A stretch of DNA of 6,124 bases from Bacteroidota bacterium (GTDB lineage: Bacteria > Bacteroidota > Bacteroidia > Chitinophagales > Chitinophagaceae). A program made the position numbers and the translations under genes. The notes beneath the pieces were generated by a model that made no database searches, was not told where the DNA came from, and was given only the letters and a program-made list of their open reading frames with translations. Below are positions 1 through 6,124 of this stretch, in pieces; positions within the stretch are counted from its first letter, which is position 1; each line of letters opens with the position of its first letter. The DNA lies in assembly GCA_023423015.1 (NCBI GenBank), contig JAFAGE010000340.1, forward strand, positions 1 to 6,124, written 5' to 3'.

Positions 1-114
1 GCATATGACCGAGATTGAGTTTTCTTGGTTAGGGTGTTTTAACCGCTTTATTTTCTCTAATACTGTTCATTAGGTGGCTCAGGAATAGAAAAGATAGCCA
101 ACAGGGTTTTCATT
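1..114. other. Left-edge non-coding stretch upstream of the esterase gene
   Basis: This AT-rich stretch holds no gene I can support. A frame open from the edge to a stop at 71-73 could be the last 23 or so codons of a gene entering from the left, or chance. It contains an ATG at 5-7 but has no recognisable protein signature. The promoter of the esterase gene should lie here if that gene is transcribed alone, but I found no clear Bacteroidota-type promoter (TTG followed by TAnnTTTG). Confidence 0.4.
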
Positions 115-162
115 ATGAAACACCCCCTTTGCATCATTGCCAATAAATGCGAACTTGTAATC

Positions 163-1344
163 ATGAAAATGTTTACATGCATGCTGCTGGTGCTGGCGTC
201 GGTGTGCCAGGCTCAAACGTTTAAGCCCAACTACTCCGAAGACAAAGTGCCGAAGTACACCCTGCCCGACCTGCTCAAAAGCCCGAACAATACAGTCATC
301 AAAACAAAAGAGCAGTGGAAAGATATCAGACGACCGGAAATACTGAAGTTGTTTGAAGACAATGTGTATGGACAATTGCCGCGCGACTTCGATAGCCTGA
401 GCTTCGCCGTGACCAACCAAAACGACGCCGCGATGAACGGCAAGGCTACCCTGAAAGAGGTTAAAATCTCCGTTTACCGCAATGCACAATCGGTTGTTAT
501 CAACCTCACCCTCTTCGTTCCTAAAACTACTACTACTCCGGCACCGGTGTTCCTGCTCATCAACAACCGCGAAAAGGAAGTGGCCAACCCAACACGCCAA
601 ACCAAAAGCGAGTTCTGGCCCGCTGAGCTGGTGATCGACAGCGGCTATGCCGTAGCATCCTTCCAGGTGAGTGACCTGGCACCCGACGATGAAGACAGCT
701 TCGCCATCGGCGTGCTTCGTTTATACCCTGAACAACTCAAAGCCGACAATGGTATGCGCGCCATCGGCGCATGGGCATGGGGCGCGAGCCGCATAATGGA
801 CTACTTCGAAAAAGACAACGATATTAACGCTACCCAGGTGGTGCTTGTTGGCCACTCGCGCGGCGGCAAAACCTCACTTTGGGCTTCTGCACAGGATCAA
901 CGTTTCGCCATGTGCGTCGCCAACAATTCAGGTAATACCGGCGCGGCTCTCTCACGTCGGCGGTTAGGCGAAACCATCGAAGCCATCAACAATATGTTCC
1001 CGCATTGGTTCACGACCAACTACAAAAAATACAACCGCAACGAAGACGCATTACCGGTAGACCAGCACATGCTGCTCGCCCTGACAGCGCCGCGGCCGCT
1101 CTACACTACCAGCGCCACAGAAGACATGTGGGCAGATCCGAAAGGCTCTTATCTCTCTGTGAAAGAAGCAGAGAAAGTTTACAGATTGTTTGGCGCTAAA
1201 ACTAATCTGCCTGCTAACATACCGGAAAAAAATAAACCCGTTATTCAGAAACCTCTGGGATATCACCTGCGCGAAGGCAAGCATGATATGACGATCTATG
1301 ATTGGAAGAACTTTATACGGCTGGCGAATCTGAGTTTCAGGTAA
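163..1344 (+). CDS. Secreted CE15-like alpha/beta hydrolase (glucuronoyl esterase family)
   Basis: This is an exported serine esterase resembling bacterial carbohydrate esterase family 15. Characterised members cleave the ester between lignin alcohols and (4-O-methyl)glucuronate on xylan; the exact substrate here is unknown. The frame is open from an ATG at 115 (409 codons). I prefer the ATG at 163 (393 residues) because it begins a compact Sec signal peptide, MKMFTCMLLVLASVCQA, with likely cleavage before QTFKP; the 115 start would add 16 unusual residues. Numbering from 163, the nucleophile is Ser232 in GHSRGGK (bases 850-870). The block NNSGNTGAALSRRR follows, then MFPHWF, then DQHMLLALTAPRP. 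Acidic residues Glu320-Asp321 lie in SATEDMWADP, and the catalytic His374 is in GYHLREGKHD near the C-terminus. These blocks and the order Ser-acid-His match the family and the length is usual. The cysteine in the signal peptide follows valine, a poor lipobox, so a lipoprotein is unlikely. No polysaccharide-utilization genes adjoin it. The family is more secure than the substrate. Confidence 0.85.
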   Translation: MKMFTCMLLVLASVCQAQTFKPNYSEDKVPKYTLPDLLKSPNNTVIKTKEQWKDIRRPEILKLFEDNVYGQLPRDFDSLSFAVTNQNDAAMNGKATLKEVKISVYRNAQSVVINLTLFVPKTTTTPAPVFLLINNREKEVANPTRQTKSEFWPAELVIDSGYAVASFQVSDLAPDDEDSFAIGVLRLYPEQLKADNGMRAIGAWAWGASRIMDYFEKDNDINATQVVLVGHSRGGKTSLWASAQDQRFAMCVANNSGNTGAALSRRRLGETIEAINNMFPHWFTTNYKKYNRNEDALPVDQHMLLALTAPRPLYTTSATEDMWADPKGSYLSVKEAEKVYRLFGAKTNLPANIPEKNKPVIQKPLGYHLREGKHDMTIYDWKNFIRLANLSFR

Positions 1345-1345
1345 T

Positions 1346-1408
1346 GTGATATGTGAAAGGTGAAAGGAGAAAGGTGAAAAGTGAAACGTAAGACGCGAGA
1401 CGTGAACT
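1346..1408. repeat. Degenerate heptamer tandem array, nine units of consensus GTGAAAN
   Basis: On the plus strand, nine contiguous 7-base units fill the gap between two converging genes: GTGATAT, GTGAAAG, GTGAAAG, GAGAAAG, GTGAAAA, GTGAAAC, GTAAGAC, GCGAGAC, GTGAACT. Positions 1 (G) and 4 (A) are the same in all nine units. Position 3 is G in eight, position 6 is A in eight, position 2 is T in seven and position 5 is A in six. Position 7 varies freely. The array begins one base after the TAA stop of the esterase (1342-1344) and ends two bases before the stop of the opposite gene (1411). The plus strand is strongly purine-rich and cannot form a hairpin, so this is not a classical terminator. 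I recall similar heptamer arrays between genes in Bacteroidota and cyanobacteria; the function here is unknown. Confidence 0.8.
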
Positions 1409-1410
1409 AC

Positions 1411-3843
1411 CTACATCCTCTCCGCCTCCTCAATCTGTTTGTTTCGCTTCGCGGCAGAAATGCTGCTCTTGCCGAAGGTTCTGCTGTAGGTTAATTTTAT
1501 TATGCGGTAACGTGAGCTTTCATCGCGCCAGTTGGTGTGGGTGTTTATGTTGAATGCAATGGGCGTCATGCCGCTGATGTGCGTGTGCACACTGAACGAA
1601 CGAAACAAGTCGGGAAACGCCAACTGAAAACTGCCCCGCTCCTTCTTCAACTTCTTGCCTATACCAAGGTTCATAATTCCAAAACCTTTTAATGAATTCG
1701 TTCCTTCATAAAACGGAAAGTTGTACCAACCCGCCAGCTCCACTTCAAACTGGTGAGGCAGCTGCACATGCCCGCTAAAATTTATATTCTGGAATACAAA
1801 TGTTTTCTCCGCCGGATGCAGACTGTACGACACTTTATACCTGCGCAACGAAGTGGTGCTTCCTGCACTCAACCGCATCCACGAAGCAGGCTGAAGTGAA
1901 TAATTAAGATTCAGATTAAGGCTTTGCTGATAGTCGAGATTCTGCGGCGAAGCAACACCAATTTCCTTCGTTTCATTACTGACAATCTGGTACCGCAGCA
2001 CAGGATCCCGGTCGAACTGGTACGATAATCCCACGTTCAGCGACTTTCGTGTAAAATCTGCTTTAACTACATCGGTAAGAGTGGGTTTGAGTAATGGATT
2101 TCCACTAAAAACAAATGTGGGATCGTTATAGAAAAGATTCGATACCAGGTCGGTATAAGCAGGCCTACTGATACGGCGACTATAACTTACAGACATGATA
2201 TTATTATTCCTGAACGTGTAACTGTACAACAACGATGGAAATAGCTTGCCTATAGTAAACGGATCTTTGTAAATATTGATGTCGCGCTGCCAGTATTCAT
2301 AACGCAACCCCGCCTGGAGGTTCGATTTTGCATTGGGAGTATAACGAATCTGACCATACACTGCCGCTATTTTCTCAGCACTATTGATTAAACTCTGCGA
2401 TCGCGAATCTGTTTGCCACTCCTCTCCTATCAACGTCTCTATTTTACTGTCGTTACTGTTGTCGGATACACTCACCTTACTGCCGATTTCCGCTGTTAAC
2501 TTCTTACTGAGCCTCGTTGAATAATCTAAAGAAAAACTGAACGCATAAAGGTTCGACGTACTCGTACCACGATTGCCGCTGGTGTAAACAGAATCACCAG
2601 GCACTACTGGATTGCCTGCCCTGTCGAAGTATTTTGCATCAATCAGCGCGGGACTATTATTCACATAACTGAGAAAACTTGCGTCTGCATTCAGTTGCGA
2701 TTTTCCGGAAAGCGTATGCCTTGAGTAAACGGAGGCTATTACGTTGTTGCGTTTACTCTTTCCGTCAGACAATGCGGCATATCGCAGGTATTCGCCATTG
2801 TCGAACTCCCAGGCTACTTCGTTGTTCCAAAGGTTATGTGTGCCGTTTGAAGAAAATACAAAGTCGGCCCCGAATACATGTTTTGCGCTTGCCTGTATTT
2901 CTCCTGCAAGATTCAGGTTATGCGTATTCCTGAAACTTTTCGCAATGCCCGAAAAGTTGGCGAAGGTGGTACCATCGTACATCAGGCCGTCGTTTGTACC
3001 ATAACCTGCAAACCCTGCACGGCCCACATCGTGCATAAACGAATAAGAAACATTGATGCTCCCTTTCCTAAAACCGTGCGAGAGCGTTGCTGTGGCAACA
3101 GCTTTCTCCCGGTATCCGTACCCGGCAGTGGCCGATACGTTGAGTCTGGTTCCTTCGTTTTCGCTTTTCTTAAATACGATGTTGATGATGCCTCCACTAC
3201 CGTCAGCATCATATCGCGATCCTGGGGACGTGAGCAGTTCTATTCGTTCAATATTATCGGCCACCGTGCTTTCCAGCAGGTTCATCAGTTCGTCCATCGA
3301 TAACAGCACCCTCCTGCCGTTAAACAACACCGTAATCCCTGCGCTTCCGTTCAGTGTAAACTGGTTGTTTCGCCGGTCGGTGATCACACCCGGTAAACGC
3401 TCCAGCACCTGCAGTGCATTGCTTCCTTTTGTTTGCAGGCTAGATTGTATGTTGAATATCTTTCCGTTGGGAGTAACTCTTACAAGGTCCTTCCTCGCGC
3501 TAACAACAACTTCGTTTAAAGTTGCGTCTTCTTCTGTAAGAATCATCGTTGGTAAAATGATTGGCGAAGCGTAAGCCGGGACCATAAAGCTATCAGTAAA
3601 CGCCGATATATAACCGATGCTGCTGATGCGGCAGTAATAAGTACCCGCAGCGATGTTGGCGAATTCAAACAACCCTGCATCATCAGACGACGTACCCGCA
3701 ACGTTGCTGCTATCTGTTGCAAGATAAATGACAACGTTTGCCGATGCCACAGGTTCGCCGGTGGTGGTTTGCAGTTTGCCTCTTACCTGCGAATATGCGG
3801 AGGTAGATATGAGTGCAATGGTGATGAGCAGGACGGTCCTCAT
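1411..3843 (-). CDS. TonB-dependent receptor-like outer membrane protein (OMP_b-brl_3 family)
   Basis: This predicted outer-membrane beta-barrel has 810 residues, normal for the family. Residues 1-18 form a signal peptide (cleavage after SAYS). Residues 20-105 are a carboxypeptidase-regulatory-like fold (VRGKLQTTTGEPVASANV, then DDAGLFEFANIAAGTYY). A linker with LNEVVVSARK (109-118) leads into a TonB-receptor plug at about 119-226, with ALQVLERLPGV (143-153), VLFNGRRV, IERIELLTSPGSRYDADG (198-215) and GGIINIVFKK. The rest is barrel strands rich in alternating aromatic residues, including SYSRRISRPAYTDL. It ends in KRNKQIEEAERM, a charged tail typical of this family. The start is fixed: a TAA lies in frame four codons upstream. 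No SusD partner is present, so it is not a SusC-type importer by context, and the ligand cannot be named. It is transcribed divergently from the kinase-regulator operon, which may control it. No rho-independent terminator follows; the heptamer array does. Confidence 0.9.
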   Translation of the reverse strand: MRTVLLITIALISTSAYSQVRGKLQTTTGEPVASANVVIYLATDSSNVAGTSSDDAGLFEFANIAAGTYYCRISSIGYISAFTDSFMVPAYASPIILPTMILTEEDATLNEVVVSARKDLVRVTPNGKIFNIQSSLQTKGSNALQVLERLPGVITDRRNNQFTLNGSAGITVLFNGRRVLLSMDELMNLLESTVADNIERIELLTSPGSRYDADGSGGIINIVFKKSENEGTRLNVSATAGYGYREKAVATATLSHGFRKGSINVSYSFMHDVGRAGFAGYGTNDGLMYDGTTFANFSGIAKSFRNTHNLNLAGEIQASAKHVFGADFVFSSNGTHNLWNNEVAWEFDNGEYLRYAALSDGKSKRNNVIASVYSRHTLSGKSQLNADASFLSYVNNSPALIDAKYFDRAGNPVVPGDSVYTSGNRGTSTSNLYAFSFSLDYSTRLSKKLTAEIGSKVSVSDNSNDSKIETLIGEEWQTDSRSQSLINSAEKIAAVYGQIRYTPNAKSNLQAGLRYEYWQRDINIYKDPFTIGKLFPSLLYSYTFRNNNIMSVSYSRRISRPAYTDLVSNLFYNDPTFVFSGNPLLKPTLTDVVKADFTRKSLNVGLSYQFDRDPVLRYQIVSNETKEIGVASPQNLDYQQSLNLNLNYSLQPASWMRLSAGSTTSLRRYKVSYSLHPAEKTFVFQNINFSGHVQLPHQFEVELAGWYNFPFYEGTNSLKGFGIMNLGIGKKLKKERGSFQLAFPDLFRSFSVHTHISGMTPIAFNINTHTNWRDESSRYRIIKLTYSRTFGKSSISAAKRNKQIEEAERM

Positions 3844-3861
3844 TTTGAATTTTTATTCAAA
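3844..3861 (-). promoter_or_regulatory. Inverted repeat abutting the start codon of the outer-membrane gene
   Basis: A perfect 7-base inverted repeat, TTTGAAT at 3844-3850 and ATTCAAA at 3855-3861, is separated by four bases. In the leftward mRNA it reads UUUGAAU-AAAA-AUUCAAA, immediately followed by the AUG. It occupies the place of the ribosome-binding site, and no Shine-Dalgarno sequence is visible. The stem is all A-U except one G-C pair, so it would be weak as RNA. It could equally be a protein-binding palindrome or chance in AT-rich leader sequence. Confidence 0.4.
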
Positions 3862-3897
3862 TAAATGAGGCAAACAGGCAGCTTTTAAAGGCAATTG

Positions 3898-3906
3898 ATT
3901 AACGGT
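3898..3906 (-). promoter_or_regulatory. Possible LytTR-type operator
   Basis: The minus strand reads ACCGTTAAT. It fits every position of the published LytTR-regulator pattern [TA][AC][CA]GTTN[AG][TG]. It lies in the divergent region beside the operon encoding a LytTR regulator. LytTR proteins usually bind two imperfect direct repeats about two helical turns apart. The best second core on the same strand (CCGTT, complementary to 3930-3934) is offset by about 29 bases and fits poorly outside the core. A single 9-base degenerate match is weak evidence. Confidence 0.25.
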
Positions 3907-4039
3907 GCTTACCGATTGACTACGTGTAAAACGGGTTGTTTTTACCTTCTGTCAGCCGGAGGACGCACTACATCAACCCGGGCAGACGATTCATCCATTT
4001 TACCGGTATCTTTCTGAAGCAAATGATACTTTTAGCCAC

Positions 4040-5104
4040 ATGCGCAACTGGATCGTAAAATACAGGCTCTATCACATTCCATTCTGGATTGCGTATCACC
4101 TGCTTTGGTTGTTTATCAACATCGGCAGTTTCAATAACGTATTTGCTTATTTGTTCCAGGGAGAGTTGCCGGTTAAATTTCTCGGATTTATCATATTCCA
4201 GGCTGCAGGCGCTTATTTCAACCTGTACTATTTAATTCCACGTTTCCTTTATCCCGGCCGGTATAAAACGTATATCTCGCTTGTTATTCTAACGATCCTG
4301 GTTTGCTCGGCTTTAATAACATCGGGATACTATCTCAATGCATGGGTGTCAAACAAAACATTTGTAGACCTCTTCAACAAACAGCCGCACCAGTTCTTCA
4401 GTATTTTCTCCATTGTGGCATTGCCCTCTACACTTGGTGCTATGACGCTGGCCATGAGCGTGAAACTGGGCAAGAACTGGCTCACTTCCGAAAAAAAGAG
4501 ACTAACACTTGAAAAAGAGAATTTAGAAACAGAATTAAAATACCTGAAATCCCAGATCAATCCGCATTTCCTGTTTAATACCATCAACTCCATATTCGTA
4601 TTGATTCATAAGAATCCCGACCTTGCATCGGAATCGCTGGCCTCGTTTTCGGATATGTTGCGTTACCAATTGTATGAATGCAACGAGAAAGAAATACCCC
4701 TGAATAAGGAACTGAAATTTCTGGAGAATTTCATCGAACTCGAATCGCTTCGTTTGCACGAAGACCAAACCGACCTCTCGTTTGAAATCAATCACGCATC
4801 GGTAAACAACAGCCACATTGCGCCGTTTATGTTGATTCCTTTTGTGGAGAATGCATTCAAACACTTATCGAAGGGCCGCGAAAGGCAACACTACATCAAA
4901 ATGAACCTCGACATCAAAGACCATCACCTGCTACAATTAACTATAGAGAACAGCAAAAACGGAAAACTGGTGAATGGCACAACGGGCATCGGGCTGGCAA
5001 ATGTGCAACGGCGGCTGAACCTGGTGTATCCCGGAAAACATAAACTTGACGTTGTTGAAGAAGCCGATAACTTTAAAGTAGCATTAACCATCGACCTCGC
5101 ATGA
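4040..5104 (+). CDS. LytS-like membrane sensor histidine kinase
   Basis: This is the sensor half of a LytS/YehU-type two-component system, 354 residues long. Four hydrophobic segments, at about residues 12-33, 45-66, 77-101 and 118-141, place the N-terminal half in the inner membrane with little periplasmic domain. A short charged coiled-coil-like linker (about 150-170) leads to the His_kinase (PF06580) domain. The H-box is LKSQINPHFLFNTINSI, with His176 as the likely phosphorylated residue. The ATP-binding part has the N-box MLIPFVENAFKH (Asn271) and the G-box GIGLANVQRRL (316-326), with IENS (302-305) between them. It looks intact and active. No ribosome-binding site is evident before the ATG at 4040, as is common in Bacteroidota. 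Its stop codon overlaps the start of the downstream regulator in ATGA, so the two are probably translationally coupled. The signal cannot be read from the sequence; the membrane helices may sense within the bilayer or be only anchors. Confidence 0.93.
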   Translation: MRNWIVKYRLYHIPFWIAYHLLWLFINIGSFNNVFAYLFQGELPVKFLGFIIFQAAGAYFNLYYLIPRFLYPGRYKTYISLVILTILVCSALITSGYYLNAWVSNKTFVDLFNKQPHQFFSIFSIVALPSTLGAMTLAMSVKLGKNWLTSEKKRLTLEKENLETELKYLKSQINPHFLFNTINSIFVLIHKNPDLASESLASFSDMLRYQLYECNEKEIPLNKELKFLENFIELESLRLHEDQTDLSFEINHASVNNSHIAPFMLIPFVENAFKHLSKGRERQHYIKMNLDIKDHHLLQLTIENSKNGKLVNGTTGIGLANVQRRLNLVYPGKHKLDVVEEADNFKVALTIDLA

Positions 5105-5820
5105 AACTGAAATGCGTAATAACAGACGACGAACCACTGGCCAGCGAAGGCCTTGCGAGGTATATTGAAGTGATCGATTACCTGGAGTTGGCAGCTATTG
5201 CGCAGAATTCTTTAGAGTTGAATAAACTGCTCGAAAGCCGGCAGGTGGATTTAATCTTCCTCGACATCCAGATGCCATTTATGAGCGGTCTCGACTTTCT
5301 TAAAATAAAAAGCAACCTGCCGATGGTGATACTTACAACTGCATATCCCGACTATGCAGTAGAAGGATTCCAGTTTGATGCGATGGACTACCTGGTGAAG
5401 CCCATTACATTCAACCGATTTCTGAAAGCAACCAATAAGGCAAGAGACTACTACCTGCTCAAAAACCAGAAGCAGGAGAACACGTCCCCTGCCCCCGATT
5501 ATGTATTTATCAAGTGCGAAAATAAATATGAGAAGATACAGATTGGCGACATCCTGTTTATCCAGGCTTTGCAAAATTACGTGATGATTCACACGACCAG
5601 CGGCCGGCACATGACGCTGCTGCCCTTAAAAACCGTAGAGAGCTACCTCGACAACGGCCGTTTTCTCCGCGTGCACAAGTCTTACCTCGTATCCATTGCA
5701 AAGATTGACAGCATCGACAACAACGACATCCGCATACAAAGCCACCTTATTCCTATCAGCCGCACGCTACGAGACGAAGTAATCGAAACAGTAGTGAAGA
5801 GTAAGTTGATGAGTAAGTAA
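5101..5820 (+). CDS. LytTR-family two-component response regulator
   Basis: This cytoplasmic transcription regulator of 239 residues, a normal length, is the partner of the kinase directly upstream (4-base ATGA overlap). Residues 3-115 or so are a receiver domain: acidic pocket Asp9-Asp10, phosphorylated Asp55 in LIFLDIQMPFMSG, switch residue Thr80 in VILTTAYPDYA, and Lys100 in DYLVKPI. After a linker of about 20 residues (LKNQKQENTSPAPD), a LytTR DNA-binding domain fills about 136-235. Its marks are YVFIKCENKYEKI, DILFIQALQNYVMIHT, FLRVHKSYLVS and IPISRTLRDEV. All residues needed for phosphorylation are present. LytTR regulators bind direct repeats with beta-strand contacts; a possible site lies in the intergenic region upstream of the operon. 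The gene ends 8 bases before the stop codon of the opposing DUF2200 gene, with no hairpin terminator between them. Confidence 0.95.
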   Translation: MKLKCVITDDEPLASEGLARYIEVIDYLELAAIAQNSLELNKLLESRQVDLIFLDIQMPFMSGLDFLKIKSNLPMVILTTAYPDYAVEGFQFDAMDYLVKPITFNRFLKATNKARDYYLLKNQKQENTSPAPDYVFIKCENKYEKIQIGDILFIQALQNYVMIHTTSGRHMTLLPLKTVESYLDNGRFLRVHKSYLVSIAKIDSIDNNDIRIQSHLIPISRTLRDEVIETVVKSKLMSK

Positions 5821-5828
5821 CCTGTCTC

Positions 5829-6124
5829 CTACTTCCTCAAAATCTTTTCCATCGGTTTGCCCTTGGCGAGTTCGTCGATCAGTTTATCGAGGTAACGTAC
5901 TTTTTTCATCAAGGGATCTTCTATTTCTTCTATGCGATAGCCGCAGATTACGCCGGTGATTTTTGAAGCATTTGGATTCAGCTGCGGCGCCTGGTTGAAG
6001 AAATCTTCGATGTTGATTTTGTTATCAATCTGCTTTTGCAGCGATTTTGCATCGTAACCGGTGAGCCAGAAGATGATCTCGTCTACTTCCTGCTTCGTAC
6101 GGCCTTTCTTCTCTGCCTTCTGAA
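5829..6124 (-). CDS. DUF2200 family protein, N-terminus cut by the window edge
   Basis: This is a partial gene. The last 97 codons are visible, ending at a TAG (5829-5831); the start lies beyond base 6124. By reverse translation it begins QKAEKKGRTKQEVDEIIFWL and continues with LTGYDAKSLQKQI, EDFFNQAPQLNPN, KITGVICGYRIEEIEDPLM and RYLDKLIDELAKGKPMEKIL. These blocks match what I know of DUF2200 (PF09966), small cytoplasmic proteins of about 115 residues with no established function, so only about 20 residues should be missing. There is no signal peptide or membrane segment in the visible part. It converges on the response regulator and is not part of that operon. No function should be assumed. 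Confidence 0.85.
   Translation of the reverse strand, partial: QKAEKKGRTKQEVDEIIFWLTGYDAKSLQKQIDNKINIEDFFNQAPQLNPNASKITGVICGYRIEEIEDPLMKKVRYLDKLIDELAKGKPMEKILRK

Larger units (their letters stand above)
3844..4039. promoter_or_regulatory. Divergent intergenic region between outer-membrane gene and kinase-regulator operon
   Basis: This 196-base non-coding stretch must carry both divergent promoters unless one gene is expressed from elsewhere. Near matches to the Bacteroidota -7 element TAnnTTTG are TATCTTTC at 4007-4014 (rightward, 5 of 6 fixed bases) and TTTATTTG on the minus strand at 3858-3865. Neither has a convincing TTG at the right spacing, and the leftward one lies very close to its start codon. 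GTAAAAC (3926-3932) and GTTTTTAC (3938-3945) form an imperfect inverted repeat. No small gene is supported; the short reading frames here lack any recognisable product. Confidence 0.5.

Noticed and set aside
5..73. Small 22-codon open frame at the left edge
   Set aside because: It is too short, has no ribosome-binding site and no recognisable sequence. It could also be the tail of a gene from outside the window.
115..162. Upstream ATG at 115 as the esterase start
   Set aside because: The added 16 residues would sit before a well-formed signal peptide starting at 163. The upstream start is possible but less likely.
79..600. 173-codon minus-strand open frame opposite the esterase
   Set aside because: It lies antisense to a gene with clear family motifs, and its translation has no recognisable domain and an improbable composition (many His, Phe, Gln and Val). 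It is a shadow frame.
1346..1408. CRISPR array or protein-coding repeat
   Set aside because: The units are 7 bases with no spacers, and 7 is not a multiple of 3, so the array is neither a CRISPR nor an in-frame peptide repeat.
3053..3574. 173-codon plus-strand open frame opposite the plug region of the outer-membrane gene
   Set aside because: It is Ser/Leu/Pro-rich, lacks a known domain, and is fully antisense to the conserved carboxypeptidase-like and plug motifs. It is a shadow frame.
4023..4058. Eleven-codon upstream frame overlapping the kinase start
   Set aside because: It has no ribosome-binding site and no leader-peptide character such as repeated regulatory codons. It is likely chance.
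5799..5817. Second heptamer-like repeat, GAGTAAG at 5799-5805 and 5811-5817
   Set aside because: There are only two copies, offset by 12 bases rather than 7, inside the last codons of the response regulator. There is not enough to call it part of the same repeat type.

Overview
The window looks like a piece of a Bacteroidota chromosome, most likely from the Chitinophagaceae or a close relative. This is inferred from the gene families: a carboxypeptidase-regulatory-like/plug/beta-barrel outer-membrane protein of the OMP_b-brl_3 type, a LytS-like sensor kinase paired with a LytTR response regulator, a bacterial CE15-type esterase, and genes without clear Shine-Dalgarno sequences. No RNA gene, insertion sequence, CRISPR array or prophage piece was seen.

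Layout, left to right. Bases 1-114 hold no gene I can support. A secreted CE15-like (glucuronoyl-esterase-family) alpha/beta hydrolase runs rightward and ends at 1344. The 66-base gap after it is almost entirely nine back-to-back degenerate 7-base units (consensus GTGAAAN). Facing it is a leftward 810-residue outer-membrane beta-barrel protein (1411-3843). A 196-base divergent intergenic region (3844-4039) then separates that gene from a rightward two-gene operon: a four-helix membrane histidine kinase and a LytTR response regulator, joined by an ATGA overlap. A leftward DUF2200-family gene, cut by the window's right edge, converges on the regulator with 8 bases between the stop codons.

How the genes may work together. 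The kinase/regulator pair is a complete phosphorelay: H-box histidine, ATP-binding N and G boxes, receiver aspartate, DNA-binding LytTR domain. Its nearest possible target is the divergent outer-membrane protein. One 9-base match to the LytTR-type operator pattern lies in the shared intergenic region, which fits local control or autoregulation but does not prove it. The esterase is probably exported and acts on ester-linked glucuronate or related plant-polysaccharide decorations. No SusC/SusD pair or glycoside hydrolase accompanies it here, so it is not in an obvious polysaccharide utilization locus.

I do not see an undescribed multi-gene system. The most unusual element is the heptamer array at 1346-1408, which exactly fills the space between two convergent genes. 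Lesser points are a hairpin touching the start codon of the outer-membrane gene and the apparent loss of the canonical catalytic acid in the esterase.
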